DNA of 48,024 nt from an uncultured Pelagibacteraceae bacterium (GCA_902582315.1 CACHRP010000008.1:1-48024); one strand, 5' to 3'; numbered from the stretch's first letter, positions 7,763 to 16,907 are shown. Program-made: numbers and translations. The notes: a model not told the origin generated them from the letters alone.

Positions 7763-8644
7763 TTACAGATTATTTGCTTTAAATTCCTTAATATAGTCCT
7801 TTAAATTTTTTTTTCCAAAATGTTTATATACCTTATTTGATAAATTCATATTTGTGAGTGCAGACGCATATCGTTCTCCTTCTCTTCTTGGTAAAAATTT
7901 TATATTTTTTCCGAATAATTTAGCTACTTCAATTATAGAGTAACTTTTCTTGTGAGAAATACTATAGTGTCTACGTAAATCTTTTTTCCACGCTTTAAAA
8001 CAAACTTCAATAGTATCACTTATGTGAGTGAATCTTCTAGATTGAGTTCCAGGTCTAACTACAGTTAAAGGTTTGTTTTTTTTAGAACATTCCTCAAAAA
8101 TTCCTATTACAGTAGCCATATTTCCCTTTGAAATTTGTTTAGGTCCATAAACATTATAAAAATAAATTATTTCATAATTAAAATCGAACCAATTTTTTAA
8201 GTTTTCTAATAATTCTAAATTCTTAGCTTTTGTAAAAGCATATGGTGATAAATTTTTATCTTTACCTCTATTACCAAGAGATGCGGATGTTGCACTATAA
8301 ATAAGTTTAATTTTATTTGTTAAACAAAAATTAAAAACTGCATTTGTGCCAATAGTATTTGAGGATAAACATTTTTCCATTTGTAAAAAACTCTGATAAA
8401 TTCTTGCAAATTCTCCAAAATGAAAAATTACTTTAATATCTTTTGGTTTCTTTAAAATCTTAAAAATATCTTTGGTATCAGTTTTTATATATTTAATTCT
8501 TTTATGTATAATATGATTTTTGATAGACCCAGAGCTATAATTATCTAAAGATATAATTTTAAATTTAGTTTTTTTAAGTAAATATTTTATTAAATTTGAT
8601 CCTACAAAACCTGCTCCACCTGTAACGATAATTTTATTTTTCAT
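7763..8644 (-). CDS. NAD-dependent sugar epimerase/dehydratase (extended SDR)
   Basis: The 293-aa GalE-like SDR has the dinucleotide motif TGGAGFVG (8-15) and a DNYSSGS segment after the second strand. The serine-rich catalytic strand reads IYSATSASLG, and the Tyr-Lys pair lies in SPYAFTK. A substrate-side NVYGP motif and RRFTHISD are also present. Nucleotide-sugar specificity is not evident; a UDP-hexose 4-epimerase or related enzyme is likely. It is the last gene of the minus-strand GDP-fucose operon, 7 bp after fcl, and the first island gene next to the 5S rRNA. Confidence 0.8.
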   Translation of the reverse strand: MKNKIIVTGGAGFVGSNLIKYLLKKTKFKIISLDNYSSGSIKNHIIHKRIKYIKTDTKDIFKILKKPKDIKVIFHFGEFARIYQSFLQMEKCLSSNTIGTNAVFNFCLTNKIKLIYSATSASLGNRGKDKNLSPYAFTKAKNLELLENLKNWFDFNYEIIYFYNVYGPKQISKGNMATVIGIFEECSKKNKPLTVVRPGTQSRRFTHISDTIEVCFKAWKKDLRRHYSISHKKSYSIIEVAKLFGKNIKFLPRREGERYASALTNMNLSNKVYKHFGKKNLKDYIKEFKANNL

Positions 8645-8651
8645 TAATATT

Positions 8652-9566
8652 TCAATTTTTTTTAAGATAAGCTTTATAAGTTATATCAAATCCTTTATCT
8701 AAAGAAGTTTTCGCTTTCCATCCATATTTTTTTGCCAAAGAAATATCTAGAACTTTCCTTGGAACTCCGTCAGGTTTTCGTTTGTCAAATTTAATTTTTA
8801 CATTTAAATTAAGTTTTTTAATTATAAATTTGGCGTAGTCTTTAATACTTCTGTCTTTGCCTGTACCAATATTTATTAAAAAATTTTTAGTCTTTTTATT
8901 CATAAAGAAAATACACGCATCAGCTATATCATCAACAAAAATAAGTTCTCTTAAAGGTTTTCCAGTTCCCCAGACTCTTAATATTTTTTTTTTATTTATT
9001 TTACATTGATGTGCTTTCTTCAATAGAGCTGCAAAAAAATGTGAGTTTAAACTATGATAATTATCATTTGGGCCATAAGTATTTGTAGGCATAAGACAAA
9101 TATAATTTGTATTATATTGCTTGTTATATGCTTCGCACATTTTGACCCCAGCAATTTTTGCAGTTGCATAAGGTAAATTTGTTTCCTCAAGCTTACCTGT
9201 TAAAAGATAGTTTTCTTTAATTGGTTGTTTTGAAAATTTTGGATAAATGCAACTTGAACCCAAAAATATTAAATTTCTAATATTATTTTTAAAGCTTCCA
9301 TGAATTAAATTATTTTGTATTTGTAAATTTTCATATATAAAATCTGCACCTTTGCTATTATTGTGATAAATACCTCCTACTTTTGCAGCAGCTATAATAA
9401 CTAAATCAGGTTTTTTTTTTTTTAAAAATTCAAATACTTTTTTTTGGTCAAGCAAGTTCAATTTTTTTTTATCAGCTATAATAATATTTTTATACTTTTT
9501 TTCTTTTAACTTTCTTAAAATTGCTGATCCGACTAAACCTTTATGGCCTGCTAAAAAAACTTTCAT
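8652..9566 (-). CDS. fcl: GDP-L-fucose synthase
   Basis: This enzyme epimerises and reduces GDP-4-keto-6-deoxy-mannose to GDP-L-fucose with NADPH. The 304-aa length is typical. NADP-binding GHKGLVGSA (7-15) is the characteristic Fcl version of the glycine motif. SSCIYPK carries the catalytic cysteine and YATAK the Tyr-Lys pair. The HSLNSHF region supplies the conserved histidine after NTYGPND. It lies 4 bp downstream of gmd, which makes its substrate. A 13-nt T run near 9411-9423 encodes a lysine stretch and leaves the frame intact. Confidence 0.94.
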   Translation of the reverse strand: MKVFLAGHKGLVGSAILRKLKEKKYKNIIIADKKKLNLLDQKKVFEFLKKKKPDLVIIAAAKVGGIYHNNSKGADFIYENLQIQNNLIHGSFKNNIRNLIFLGSSCIYPKFSKQPIKENYLLTGKLEETNLPYATAKIAGVKMCEAYNKQYNTNYICLMPTNTYGPNDNYHSLNSHFFAALLKKAHQCKINKKKILRVWGTGKPLRELIFVDDIADACIFFMNKKTKNFLINIGTGKDRSIKDYAKFIIKKLNLNVKIKFDKRKPDGVPRKVLDISLAKKYGWKAKTSLDKGFDITYKAYLKKN

Positions 9567-9570
9567 ATTA

Positions 9571-10608
9571 TCAGTAAGAAGTTTTGTTTAATTCAGTATT
9601 TATCATATCGGCAATTAACTCATTGATTTTTATTTGGGGTTTCCATCCTAGAATTCGTCTAGCCTTGTTAGAATTTCCTAATAAACTATTTACCTCTAAA
9701 GGTCTGTAATAGGCTTTATCACACGCAACAATCACATTCCCCTTTTCATCTATTGCTTTTTCTTTAATACCTTTTCCTCTCCATTTAATTTTAATTTTAA
9801 GATGTTTTGCAACTAAATTTACAAAATTTTTAACAGTTGTTTGTTTGCCTGTTGCAATTACAAAGTCACTTGGTTTCTTTTGTTGCAAAATTAACCACAT
9901 AGCTTTAACGAAATCTTTCGCGTGGCCCCAGTCCCTTTTTGAATATAAGTTCCCTAAATATAAAGTTTTTTGTCTTTTCATTTTAATATTACACATCGCC
10001 TGAACTATTTTTTGTGTAACAAAAGTTTCACCTCGTCGCGGACTTTCGTGATTGAAGAGAATGCCGTTAGATGCAAAAATTTCATATGCCTCCCGATAAT
10101 TGATTGTTATCCAGTGAGCATACAATTTAGCTACACCATAGGGACTTGCTGGATGAAAATGAGAGCTTTCATTTTGAGGAACCTTTTCATTAAGTCCATA
10201 TAATTCAGACGTTCCAGCTTGATAGAATTTTGTTTTTTTTTCCAGGTTATTAAATCTTATGGCTTCAAGTATCCTAAGTGCACCTAGAGCATCTGCATTA
10301 GCTGTATACTCGGGAGATTCGAAGGATACCTGTACATGAGATTGTGCAGCAAGATTATAAATTTCATCCGGCCTTATTTGGTTTACAAGTCTTGTAACAG
10401 ATAACGAGTCGGTTATGTCACCATAATGTAAAATTAAGTTTCTATTTTTGATATGTGGATCTTGATAAATATGATCGATCCTGCCTGTGTTTATAGAAGA
10501 TGATCTTCTTTTTACACCATGAACAATATATTTCTTTTTAATTAAAAGTTCAGCAAGATAAGATCCATCTTGGCCGGTAACTCCAAATATCAATGCTTTT
10601 TTTTTCAT
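9571..10608 (-). CDS. gmd: GDP-mannose 4,6-dehydratase
   Basis: This enzyme converts GDP-D-mannose to GDP-4-keto-6-deoxy-D-mannose, the entry to GDP-L-fucose. The glycine motif [14 protein letters not shown] (9-22) is diagnostic of Gmd, as are the [11 protein letters not shown] segment, GTSELYG and the catalytic SPYGVAK. The [14 protein letters not shown] stretch and [10 protein letters not shown] also match the family. I start at the ATG at 10608, because an in-frame extension to 10674 adds 22 residues with no family similarity and would overlap the upstream GT2. The product is 345 aa, close to the usual length. It is followed by fcl after 4 bp. Confidence 0.96.
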   Translation of the reverse strand: MKKKALIFGVTGQDGSYLAELLIKKKYIVHGVKRRSSSINTGRIDHIYQDPHIKNRNLILHYGDITDSLSVTRLVNQIRPDEIYNLAAQSHVQVSFESPEYTANADALGALRILEAIRFNNLEKKTKFYQAGTSELYGLNEKVPQNESSHFHPASPYGVAKLYAHWITINYREAYEIFASNGILFNHESPRRGETFVTQKIVQAMCNIKMKRQKTLYLGNLYSKRDWGHAKDFVKAMWLILQQKKPSDFVIATGKQTTVKNFVNLVAKHLKIKIKWRGKGIKEKAIDEKGNVIVACDKAYYRPLEVNSLLGNSNKARRILGWKPQIKINELIADMINTELNKTSY

Positions 10609-10621
10609 ATTAAATTTTTTA

Positions 10622-11293
10622 TTATGCTCTTTTAAAAAAATACTTAACAATTTCGGAAAGTATAAGCAATCCATCTTTTATAGGATTAACTTTTTTTTTT
10701 CCTCCTATTCTATTCCTTTCATATGAAGGCAAACAAGAATATGTCATTTTTTTAAACTTTGCTTTAATTGGAATTTCGACACAAATTCTAAAGTCTGCAT
10801 TTGATAAATTTAATTTTTTAAAAGAGCTTGTTCTTCCAAGAATATAGGTATAAAGAATGTCAGTTACCTTAAGATTAAATAAAATATTTCCAGCTAAAGT
10901 AAAAAAAAAATTACCAAAAGATGTAGTTAAATCATCATCGTCACTACCACCACCAGGATTTTGATATCTTGAACCAAAAACTAAATCTTTTTTAAGACAT
11001 TCTCTCAACATATCAGGGAGATACTTAGGATCCATTGAACCATCAGCGTTTATGATACAACAATAATCAGTGTTAACTGCATTAATACCTTCAATTAACG
11101 CATTTCCATATCCGTTATATTTTTGTTTTAATATATTTATATTCTTAAATTCTTTAATTGCATCTATTGTTTCAAAATCGTCTTTTTGCAATACAATAAT
11201 TTTTTTATAATCATATTCTTTTAATTCTTTCAAAAAAACAGGAAGGGATTCTGCCTCTTTTTTTGCAGGTATTACAAGTGTCAAATTATTCAT
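10622..11293 (-). CDS. DPMS-like GT2 glycosyltransferase
   Basis: The 223-aa GT-A enzyme opens with [15 protein letters not shown] (4-18). It continues with a [12 protein letters not shown] motif and a DxD-containing [12 protein letters not shown] segment, the pattern of dolichyl/undecaprenyl-phosphate sugar synthases. FGSRY and GGGS follow. It has no C-terminal membrane helices, so it may act as a peripheral enzyme. Its start overlaps the end of the FkbM methyltransferase by 8 bp, and gmd follows 13 bp downstream. A likely role is transfer of a sugar to a polyprenyl phosphate for use by membrane GT-C enzymes, but the donor is not evident. Confidence 0.8.
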   Translation of the reverse strand: MNNLTLVIPAKKEAESLPVFLKELKEYDYKKIIVLQKDDFETIDAIKEFKNINILKQKYNGYGNALIEGINAVNTDYCCIINADGSMDPKYLPDMLRECLKKDLVFGSRYQNPGGGSDDDDLTTSFGNFFFTLAGNILFNLKVTDILYTYILGRTSSFKKLNLSNADFRICVEIPIKAKFKKMTYSCLPSYERNRIGGKKKVNPIKDGLLILSEIVKYFFKRA

Positions 11294-12008
11294 GTAATAA
11301 ATTTTTATTTATATATATATACTCGAATGTCTTTCGAAAAGACATTTTATTTTTTAATTCTTTTTTAAAATTATTTTTGACTAAATATTTGTGAACATCA
11401 GTTAAAGTATAATTTTTGACAAGCATGCTGTGAAAATGATGTTCAAAATATAAAATTTTGACATTCTCTATCATTTTTCCAAGACCCTTAATTACGAAAA
11501 AATCATGACCTTCGGTATCTATTTTTAGTATATCTATATTTTTAATTTTTTCTTCACTAAGAATTTTGTCCAATCTATTTATTTTAATTTTGTTTATAAC
11601 AAAAATTTTTTTTTTTAAACCAAAAGGAGTGAACAGGTAATTTTTTTTTCTAAAATAATTTGAATTTTCATTTATTTCTGCAATTGTTGATGACTCGGAG
11701 TCATAATGTTGCTTGAAGTTTGCAAATCCCTCGTAATCTCCTAATGCAATATTATATAATTTAAGATTTTTATAACCTCTGGTTTTCTTTTTTAATATAT
11801 TAAAATTTTCTATACTTGGTTCGAATGCTAAAATTTTTTGAATTTTAAAATATTTTGAGAATAATTTTATACTTTCCCCGTGATGAGCACCAACATCTAC
11901 AAGATGCACTATTTTTTTATTTTTTATTTTTTCGAAATATTTAAGAAATTTAGTTTTATTAAGATTATCAAAAAAAGATAAACAAAATTTGGCAAACTTG
12001 TAATACAT
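11286..12008 (-). CDS. FkbM family methyltransferase
   Basis: The 240-aa SAM-dependent O-methyltransferase has motif I in VDVGAHHGESI (about 36-46) and an acidic ribose-binding strand end in AFEPS. IALGDYEG lies mid-domain, and the FkbM hallmark DILKIDTEGHDFFVIKG follows. These enzymes usually methylate sugar hydroxyls in glycans or natural products. It is the first gene of the minus-strand operon leading to gmd and fcl, so fucose or a linked residue is a possible acceptor. Its start lies 63 bp from a divergent GT2 gene, implying promoters in that gap. Confidence 0.88.
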   Translation of the reverse strand: MYYKFAKFCLSFFDNLNKTKFLKYFEKIKNKKIVHLVDVGAHHGESIKLFSKYFKIQKILAFEPSIENFNILKKKTRGYKNLKLYNIALGDYEGFANFKQHYDSESSTIAEINENSNYFRKKNYLFTPFGLKKKIFVINKIKINRLDKILSEEKIKNIDILKIDTEGHDFFVIKGLGKMIENVKILYFEHHFHSMLVKNYTLTDVHKYLVKNNFKKELKNKMSFRKTFEYIYINKNLLHE

Positions 12009-12041
12009 TTAATTATTTCATATCATTTTAATATGTATTAG

Positions 12042-12047
12042 TATAAT
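12042..12047 (+). promoter_or_regulatory. Candidate -10 element (TATAAT) for the GT2 gene at 12072
   Basis: A perfect TATAAT lies 24 nt before the ATG, inside the 63-bp divergent gap. No convincing -35 element sits at the right spacing. In DNA this A+T-rich a TATAAT is not rare, so the call relies mainly on its position between divergent genes. Confidence 0.35.
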
Positions 12048-12071
12048 TAGATTGCTAAGTATTAGCAAAAT

Positions 12072-12809
12072 ATGGCATTAGTAAGTATAATTATCCCTTA
12101 TTTCGGTAAGAAAAGTTTTATACAAAAAACTTTAACATCAGTTCTAAATCAAACTTTCCAGGATTTTGAAATAATATTAATTTATGATGATGAAAATAAA
12201 GATGATTTGGCTTACATCAAAAAAATCTTAAACGAAAATTCAAAAGTTAAAATAATAGATAACAAGAGAAATTTGGGTGCTGGACTGTCGAGAAACTTAG
12301 GCATTAAGAAATCCTCTGGATCAATAATTGCTTTCTTAGATGCTGATGACTATTGGGTTCCCGAAAGACTAGAAAAGCAAATAAATTTTATGATGGAAAA
12401 GAATTATAAATTTACTTTTTGCAATTATAAAAAAAAAAATGGCAAAGAAATCAATGTTTTTAGTAAAAAAAGCAAAGTTTCTTACAAGGACTTATTAACT
12501 GATTGTGAGATTGGTCTATCAACTGTTTTTTTGAATAAAACTGAAATTGTTGAAAATTTATTTCCCCCTTTAAAGACAAAGGAAGATTTGACTGCTTGGT
12601 TAAAAATTACAAAAAAACAGGTATATGCATACAATTTTCCTGAGTGTTTAGTTGAATGGAATTATAGTAAAAAATCTTTATCTTCAAATCTGTTTCAGAA
12701 GATTTTAGATGGTTTTAGAGTTTATAATACTTACTTAAAATTTAATTTTTTAAAATCTTTATATTATCTCTTATTACTTTCTTTTAATTCTATTAAAAGA
12801 AAAATTTAA
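12072..12809 (+). CDS. GT2 family glycosyltransferase
   Basis: The 245-aa GT-A enzyme begins with VSIIIPYFGK (4-13) and has TSVLNQTFQDFEIILI, which places it among WcaA-like GT2 enzymes. NRNLGAG-type nucleotide contact residues are seen in KRNLGAGLSRN. The metal-binding AFLDADDYW (about 95-103) is canonical. The C-terminal region carries a hydrophobic helix that could associate with the membrane. Its last 36 bp overlap the end of the convergent WecA-like gene, so the two coding regions share sequence on opposite strands. Donor and acceptor are unknown. Confidence 0.86.
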   Translation: MALVSIIIPYFGKKSFIQKTLTSVLNQTFQDFEIILIYDDENKDDLAYIKKILNENSKVKIIDNKRNLGAGLSRNLGIKKSSGSIIAFLDADDYWVPERLEKQINFMMEKNYKFTFCNYKKKNGKEINVFSKKSKVSYKDLLTDCEIGLSTVFLNKTEIVENLFPPLKTKEDLTAWLKITKKQVYAYNFPECLVEWNYSKKSLSSNLFQKILDGFRVYNTYLKFNFLKSLYYLLLLSFNSIKRKI

Positions 12810-13802
12810 ATAGTTATATGCCAATATATAAACTGTTATATTAATAACGATAATTAATATAAGCTTCTCTGAATTATAAATATATCTTAATGCAAAAATA
12901 AAACTGATTAAATTATAAAAATTTATTAATAAATTTGTTAAAATATGAAGCAATAAATTATTTTTAGTATTAATCTTAAATTTAAAATTTTTGTAAACCA
13001 TTTGATGTAAATGTATAGTATCTGGCTTATAAGTTTTTATCTTTCTAAAATATCTCCTTATCATTGAAAATAATAATTCAAAACAAGGATACCAGAGCAA
13101 TAGAACAATGAAGTAGGGAGATATTGAATTATTATTGAAAGCAAGATTTATTAAAAATAAGCCTGAAAATAGTGATAAAGTATAAGACCCAGAATCGCCA
13201 AGATAAATAAGACCTGAAAAATTTAGAAGAAGTAATATTAGTAATACAAATATGAAATTTTTTAAAATCGTTTGATCAAAAATGAAACTATTTAGATTCA
13301 ATAAAAGAATTAAAAAGATAATAATGTAATAAGTGATTACTAATCCATTTATACCATCTAAAAAATTTGTTCCATTAATTAACACCAATAAACAAAAAGT
13401 TACAAATAGTGTATTAATTAAATTTATCTCGAGGATTTCATCAAAAAATGAGATTTTGGTATAATTAATTTCAATATTTATTAGATTTACAAAACACAGT
13501 GTAATAATTAATTGTAATATAAATCTTTGGCTTACACTATTGATGCCTCTAGTATCAGCCATTATGCCAATAAGAAAAAAAGAAAACAAAAATGAGTAAA
13601 TCAAATAATTTGTGGAAACTAAAAAATAATAATGGCTTAAAAAAAATAGAATTAGCAATCCTCCTAAGAGATGACTATTATTTTTTGAAGAATATTTTTT
13701 GTGCTTTTCTATTTTCTTATCCATTAAAATATTGAATCTTCTACAAATGCCTAAAAATAGTATTGAAAACAAAGTATAAAAAATTAAAAAATTAGTCAGC
13801 AT
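12774..13802 (-). CDS. Undecaprenyl-phosphate sugar-1-phosphate transferase (WecA/MraY family)
   Basis: The 342-aa integral membrane protein has about ten helices. It carries the signatures of the PNPT superfamily: FLDGINGL (148-154, Mg-binding aspartate), YLGDSGS (200-206) and HLHQ (264-267, in place of HIHH). The first aspartate motif is weaker (ADTRG, 82-86). Such enzymes transfer a HexNAc- or Hex-1-phosphate from a UDP-sugar to undecaprenyl phosphate, starting synthesis of a lipid-linked glycan. MraY is unlikely because the gene lies in a surface-glycan island. Its 3' end overlaps the convergent GT2 by 36 bp. It is the only initiating transferase seen in the window. Confidence 0.88.
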   Translation of the reverse strand: MLTNFLIFYTLFSILFLGICRRFNILMDKKIEKHKKYSSKNNSHLLGGLLILFFLSHYYFLVSTNYLIYSFLFSFFLIGIMADTRGINSVSQRFILQLIITLCFVNLINIEINYTKISFFDEILEINLINTLFVTFCLLVLINGTNFLDGINGLVITYYIIIFLILLLNLNSFIFDQTILKNFIFVLLILLLLNFSGLIYLGDSGSYTLSLFSGLFLINLAFNNNSISPYFIVLLLWYPCFELLFSMIRRYFRKIKTYKPDTIHLHQMVYKNFKFKINTKNNLLLHILTNLLINFYNLISFIFALRYIYNSEKLILIIVINITVYILAYNYLNFSFNRIKRK

Positions 13803-13857
13803 AAATTAAAATTTAATATATATATTAAATTATAGATATACATTACAATTCTCCTTG

Positions 13858-14607
13858 ATGGAAAAAAATAAAATTTCTATAATTACTGTTGTTAAAAACT
13901 CTTCAAAGACTATTGAGAAAACTATCCAAAGTTTATTAAGTCAAAAATATAAGAATTTAGAATATTTAGTTATTGACGGTAATTCGACTGATGGAACTTT
14001 AGAAATTTTAAATAAGTATAGAGAAAACATATCTTTATTGATAAGTGAGGAAGACAAAGGTATTTGGGATGCAATGAATAAAGGGGTCTCATTGGCCAAA
14101 GGTGATATTATCGGTTTCTTGAATTCAGATGATACTTACTTTGAAAATTCTTTAAACATTGTGAATAATTATTTTAGTAATAATAAAATTGATTTTTTAT
14201 TTGGAAGTGTGGAAAAATACAAATTAATGCATGGATTTAAGCCGTGGAAGATTAAATGGAGTTTTGGTTTTTATACGTCCCACTCAGTAGGATTTTTTAT
14301 TAGAACCAATAAACATAAAGAGGTTGGTACTTATGATGATAGATTTTTAAGTGCTGATTTAGATTTTTTTTATAGAATGATTGTTAAGCATAAACTAAAA
14401 GGTATGGGAACAAAAAAAAACGAGATTTTAGGTAAATTTAAAAAAGGTGGTTTTTCATCGCGGATCAACTACATAGATCATCTTATCGATATGAACCTTA
14501 TAAGAATTCATAATAATCAAAATAAGATTTTTGTTTATTTTTTGTACTTATTAAAAATATTAAAAAAACCCTTCAAATATTTATCTGCAATTATTAAAAA
14601 GAACTAA
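13858..14607 (+). CDS. GT2 family glycosyltransferase (WcaE/PGL-type)
   Basis: The 249-aa GT-A enzyme reads ISIITVVKNSSKTI at the N-terminus and YLVIDGNSTDGTLEIL, typical of the GT2 group that includes colanic-acid WcaE. The SEEDKGIWDAMNKG motif and the DxD-type FLNSDDTY follow. The start is the ATG at 13858; a TTG codon directly before it is in frame but adds nothing. It is divergent from the WecA-like gene by 55 bp. Its stop codon shares bases with the stop of the convergent rfbC gene (CTAA, 14604-14607). Sugar specificity is not predictable. Confidence 0.86.
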   Translation: MEKNKISIITVVKNSSKTIEKTIQSLLSQKYKNLEYLVIDGNSTDGTLEILNKYRENISLLISEEDKGIWDAMNKGVSLAKGDIIGFLNSDDTYFENSLNIVNNYFSNNKIDFLFGSVEKYKLMHGFKPWKIKWSFGFYTSHSVGFFIRTNKHKEVGTYDDRFLSADLDFFYRMIVKHKLKGMGTKKNEILGKFKKGGFSSRINYIDHLIDMNLIRIHNNQNKIFVYFLYLLKILKKPFKYLSAIIKKN

Positions 14608-15131
14608 AGTGTTTTATATTTTTTTTTAAACTCTTCAAAACTAATTAAAGATTGATCTCTTTTAGACAAAATAGGTTTTTTTGTAATCCATTTTGATTTA
14701 ACCTTTTTATCATTAAATATTATTCCAGATTCGTATTTTGCATTTCGATATTTTTCTAAATGATATAAAACTGTACATTTATTACTTAAACATTCGTATC
14801 CATGACCATAATGCTTGGGTATAAAAAGCATGTCACCCTCATATAAAAAGAATTTTGAAACTTTTCCAAAATTTTTCGAATTTTTTTTTAAATTTATAAC
14901 TACGTCTATTATTTTTCCCTCTGTTACATGTAATAGTTTAGTTTGTTGATTTTTTATCTGGAAGTGTAACCCTCTGATAACATTTTTTTTTGATTTTGCT
15001 ATAGCAGTAAATTTTATATTCAAATTAAATTTTTTATTTAGAAAAATTTCTTGAAAATATCCTCTACTATCAAAAAATTTTTTTTGATTAATTTTGACTG
15101 GATTGCTTAAATTTTTAAGATTTATATTCAT
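14604..15131 (-). CDS. rfbC: dTDP-4-dehydrorhamnose 3,5-epimerase (RmlC/RfbC-like)
   Basis: The 175-aa cupin enzyme epimerises C3 and C5 of dTDP-4-keto-6-deoxyglucose on the way to dTDP-L-rhamnose. DSRGYFQEIF (21-30) and the catalytic histidine in RGLHFQ (H56) are present, as are KLLHVTEGKIIDVV and the HYGHGY motif. The family's GIIFND-type C-terminal end is also seen. The length is slightly shorter than the usual 180-190 aa but nothing essential is missing. No rmlA or rmlB occurs in the window, so those steps must be encoded elsewhere. It is the last gene of the minus operon led by asnB, 35 bp after the GT-C gene. Confidence 0.86.
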   Translation of the reverse strand: MNINLKNLSNPVKINQKKFFDSRGYFQEIFLNKKFNLNIKFTAIAKSKKNVIRGLHFQIKNQQTKLLHVTEGKIIDVVINLKKNSKNFGKVSKFFLYEGDMLFIPKHYGHGYECLSNKCTVLYHLEKYRNAKYESGIIFNDKKVKSKWITKKPILSKRDQSLISFEEFKKKYKTL

Positions 15132-15166
15132 TATTTCAAACAGTTATTATCATAAAATTATTTAAA

Positions 15167-16441
15167 TTAATCATATGAAAAAGAATTTTTTTTAGGTTTT
15201 TTTGCTTCTAGAAAGTAAATAGAGCACAACACTAGCATTGATTGAATGGGTGCAAAATATCTATCTGCAGCAGTATCTGCCATAAAATATTTGATTGGGA
15301 CATTGTAAGTTGATCCTTCTGATATTATCATAACAGCTGTCAAGACAACGCTATATAAAAAAATAGTTAAAAAACAAAATCTAAGTTTTTTTTCAAAAAT
15401 TATTTTATCAAAATTAATTATCTTTTTTTTTTCATTAAAAATAATACCCTTTGAAAATATAAATACAAAAACTAATAAAGAAATGAACATTTGTTTATTA
15501 ATTAAAATTTTATTAATTAAATGTAAGATGAATTTAAAATCAAACAGATTATGAATTAATCTTTCCCCTGTTCCAAGCATCATTCTAGCAGAAGTCATTT
15601 CAATAAAATTGTTTGAGTAAATTGACCAATAAAATATGGGTACGAGACTCAATAAAAATAACACCATAAATGTTTTTGTGAGATCTACTTTTGATTTTCC
15701 GTAAATTACTAGATAGGCAAATAAAATGCAGAAAATAATTGCAACGCCCTCTACTTTTAATAATGTAATTATAATTACGTTAAGAGTTATTAGTGTTAAA
15801 TCTATTTTGTATTGTTTGTCTGAAAATTTTTTATCAACTATATCGATTATTAAATTTAAAAGTAATATTGAGTATAAAGATAGCAACGCATCAATTTCTC
15901 CATTGATAATTCTTTTTTCATAAACAAACAAAATAAGAATTATGAAAATTAATAGACTTAGTTTATTTTTTAAATTTTTAGTTAAAATTATCAGCGGCGG
16001 TAAAGCTAATATTAAACTAGAAAATTTTGGGAAAATTTCATTCCAGTCTCCAATTACAGTTGCGAGCGTTGCGGATAAGACTGGCACAAATATAGGATAA
16101 TCTGGATGACTATAATAAGGATTATAATCAAAAAAATTATTTAAATTGTTTTCAAAAAAAATAATTTTTGCATTAAAAAGCCAAATTGATCTTGCGTCCC
16201 AGTCTGCAACTGGACTCATGAGACTTATTACACACAAAACACAAAAGATAGTTATTATAAATTTATTATTTTTAAAATTAAGATAAATACAAAGAACAAA
16301 ATTAAGTAAAATTAAAATACCAAATATAAGAAAAAAAAAATTTGTTTTAATTATTAACAAAAGAAAATAATTTAAAAATATTAAAAGAATAAGTGAAAAA
16401 ACCGAAAGTTTTTCTTTAAGTTGACTAGCATTTGAAAACAT
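15167..16441 (-). CDS. Polytopic membrane glycosyltransferase, GT-C fold (PMT/ArnT-like)
   Basis: The 424-aa protein has about eleven membrane helices. The first periplasmic loop contains VADWDARSIW (about 77-86), with the aspartate pattern used by GT-C enzymes such as PMT/GT39 to bind polyprenyl-phosphate sugars. A second loop with YNPYYSHPDYP resembles the substrate loop. The C-terminus is basic and cytoplasmic. It lies in an operon downstream of a DPMS-like GT2 (16908-17795), which could make its lipid-linked donor, and overlaps the small orphan gene by 17 bp. Glycan acceptor and sugar are unknown. Confidence 0.7.
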   Translation of the reverse strand: MFSNASQLKEKLSVFSLILLIFLNYFLLLIIKTNFFFLIFGILILLNFVLCIYLNFKNNKFIITIFCVLCVISLMSPVADWDARSIWLFNAKIIFFENNLNNFFDYNPYYSHPDYPIFVPVLSATLATVIGDWNEIFPKFSSLILALPPLIILTKNLKNKLSLLIFIILILFVYEKRIINGEIDALLSLYSILLLNLIIDIVDKKFSDKQYKIDLTLITLNVIIITLLKVEGVAIIFCILFAYLVIYGKSKVDLTKTFMVLFLLSLVPIFYWSIYSNNFIEMTSARMMLGTGERLIHNLFDFKFILHLINKILINKQMFISLLVFVFIFSKGIIFNEKKKIINFDKIIFEKKLRFCFLTIFLYSVVLTAVMIISEGSTYNVPIKYFMADTAADRYFAPIQSMLVLCSIYFLEAKKPKKNSFSYD

Positions 16442-16841
16442 AGATATTACCCCGTTTGTCTACTAGCTCACATGTAGAAAATTTTTTTTTATTCAATGAA
16501 ATTATAATGTTGCTATTTTCACTAAATTTTGATGGATATGAAGCTTCTATAACTCGTTGATAAAGCTTGTGGTGGATCTTTTCAAATTTATTTTTTTGAT
16601 CGAATAAATCTTCAGCTAAATTATATCGTTTTATATCATTTTTTTTAATTAGTGTAACAATATCAAAAATTTTTTGATTTTTAATTCCATCTTTTAATCC
16701 AATATTGCTTAAGTGAAACTTAAAAAAATATTTTAATTCGAATGAATTTCTATGAGCAATTAATATAATTTGAAAAATTATTAAAATCAAAATTAAAACA
16801 AAATATATTTTTTTTACGTTATTTTTTTTAATAATTATCAT
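16425..16841 (-). CDS. Small membrane-anchored protein of unknown function
   Basis: I do not recognise this 138-aa protein. It has a basic N-terminus, then one long hydrophobic helix (about residues 10-28) that could be an uncleaved signal anchor, so most of the chain should be periplasmic. The rest is polar and rich in Lys, Asn and Asp, with two cysteines near the C-terminus (CELVDKRG and a terminal C) that could form a disulfide. Its end overlaps the downstream GT-C gene by 17 bp, and the DPMS-like gene lies 66 bp upstream. A helper of the membrane glycosyltransferase is a guess from position only. Confidence 0.6.
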   Translation of the reverse strand: MIIIKKNNVKKIYFVLILILIIFQIILIAHRNSFELKYFFKFHLSNIGLKDGIKNQKIFDIVTLIKKNDIKRYNLAEDLFDQKNKFEKIHHKLYQRVIEASYPSKFSENSNIIISLNKKKFSTCELVDKRGNIYVFKC

Positions 16842-16907
16842 TATAGTAGATTTAATTTCTCAGAAATTAAATATCAACAAAAACTTTATTAAGATAAATC
16901 AACATAA

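Noticed and set aside
9970..10203. Plus-strand 77-codon frame inside gmd
   Set aside because: It lies entirely opposite a highly conserved enzyme and encodes nothing recognisable.
10609..10674. N-terminal extension of gmd by 22 residues
   Set aside because: The added residues have no similarity to the family, and the 345-aa form from 10608 starts at the normal place just before the nucleotide motif.
12774..13802. MraY of peptidoglycan synthesis
   Set aside because: It has the superfamily motifs, but its HLHQ motif, weak first aspartate motif and place within a glycan island fit a WecA-type enzyme better.
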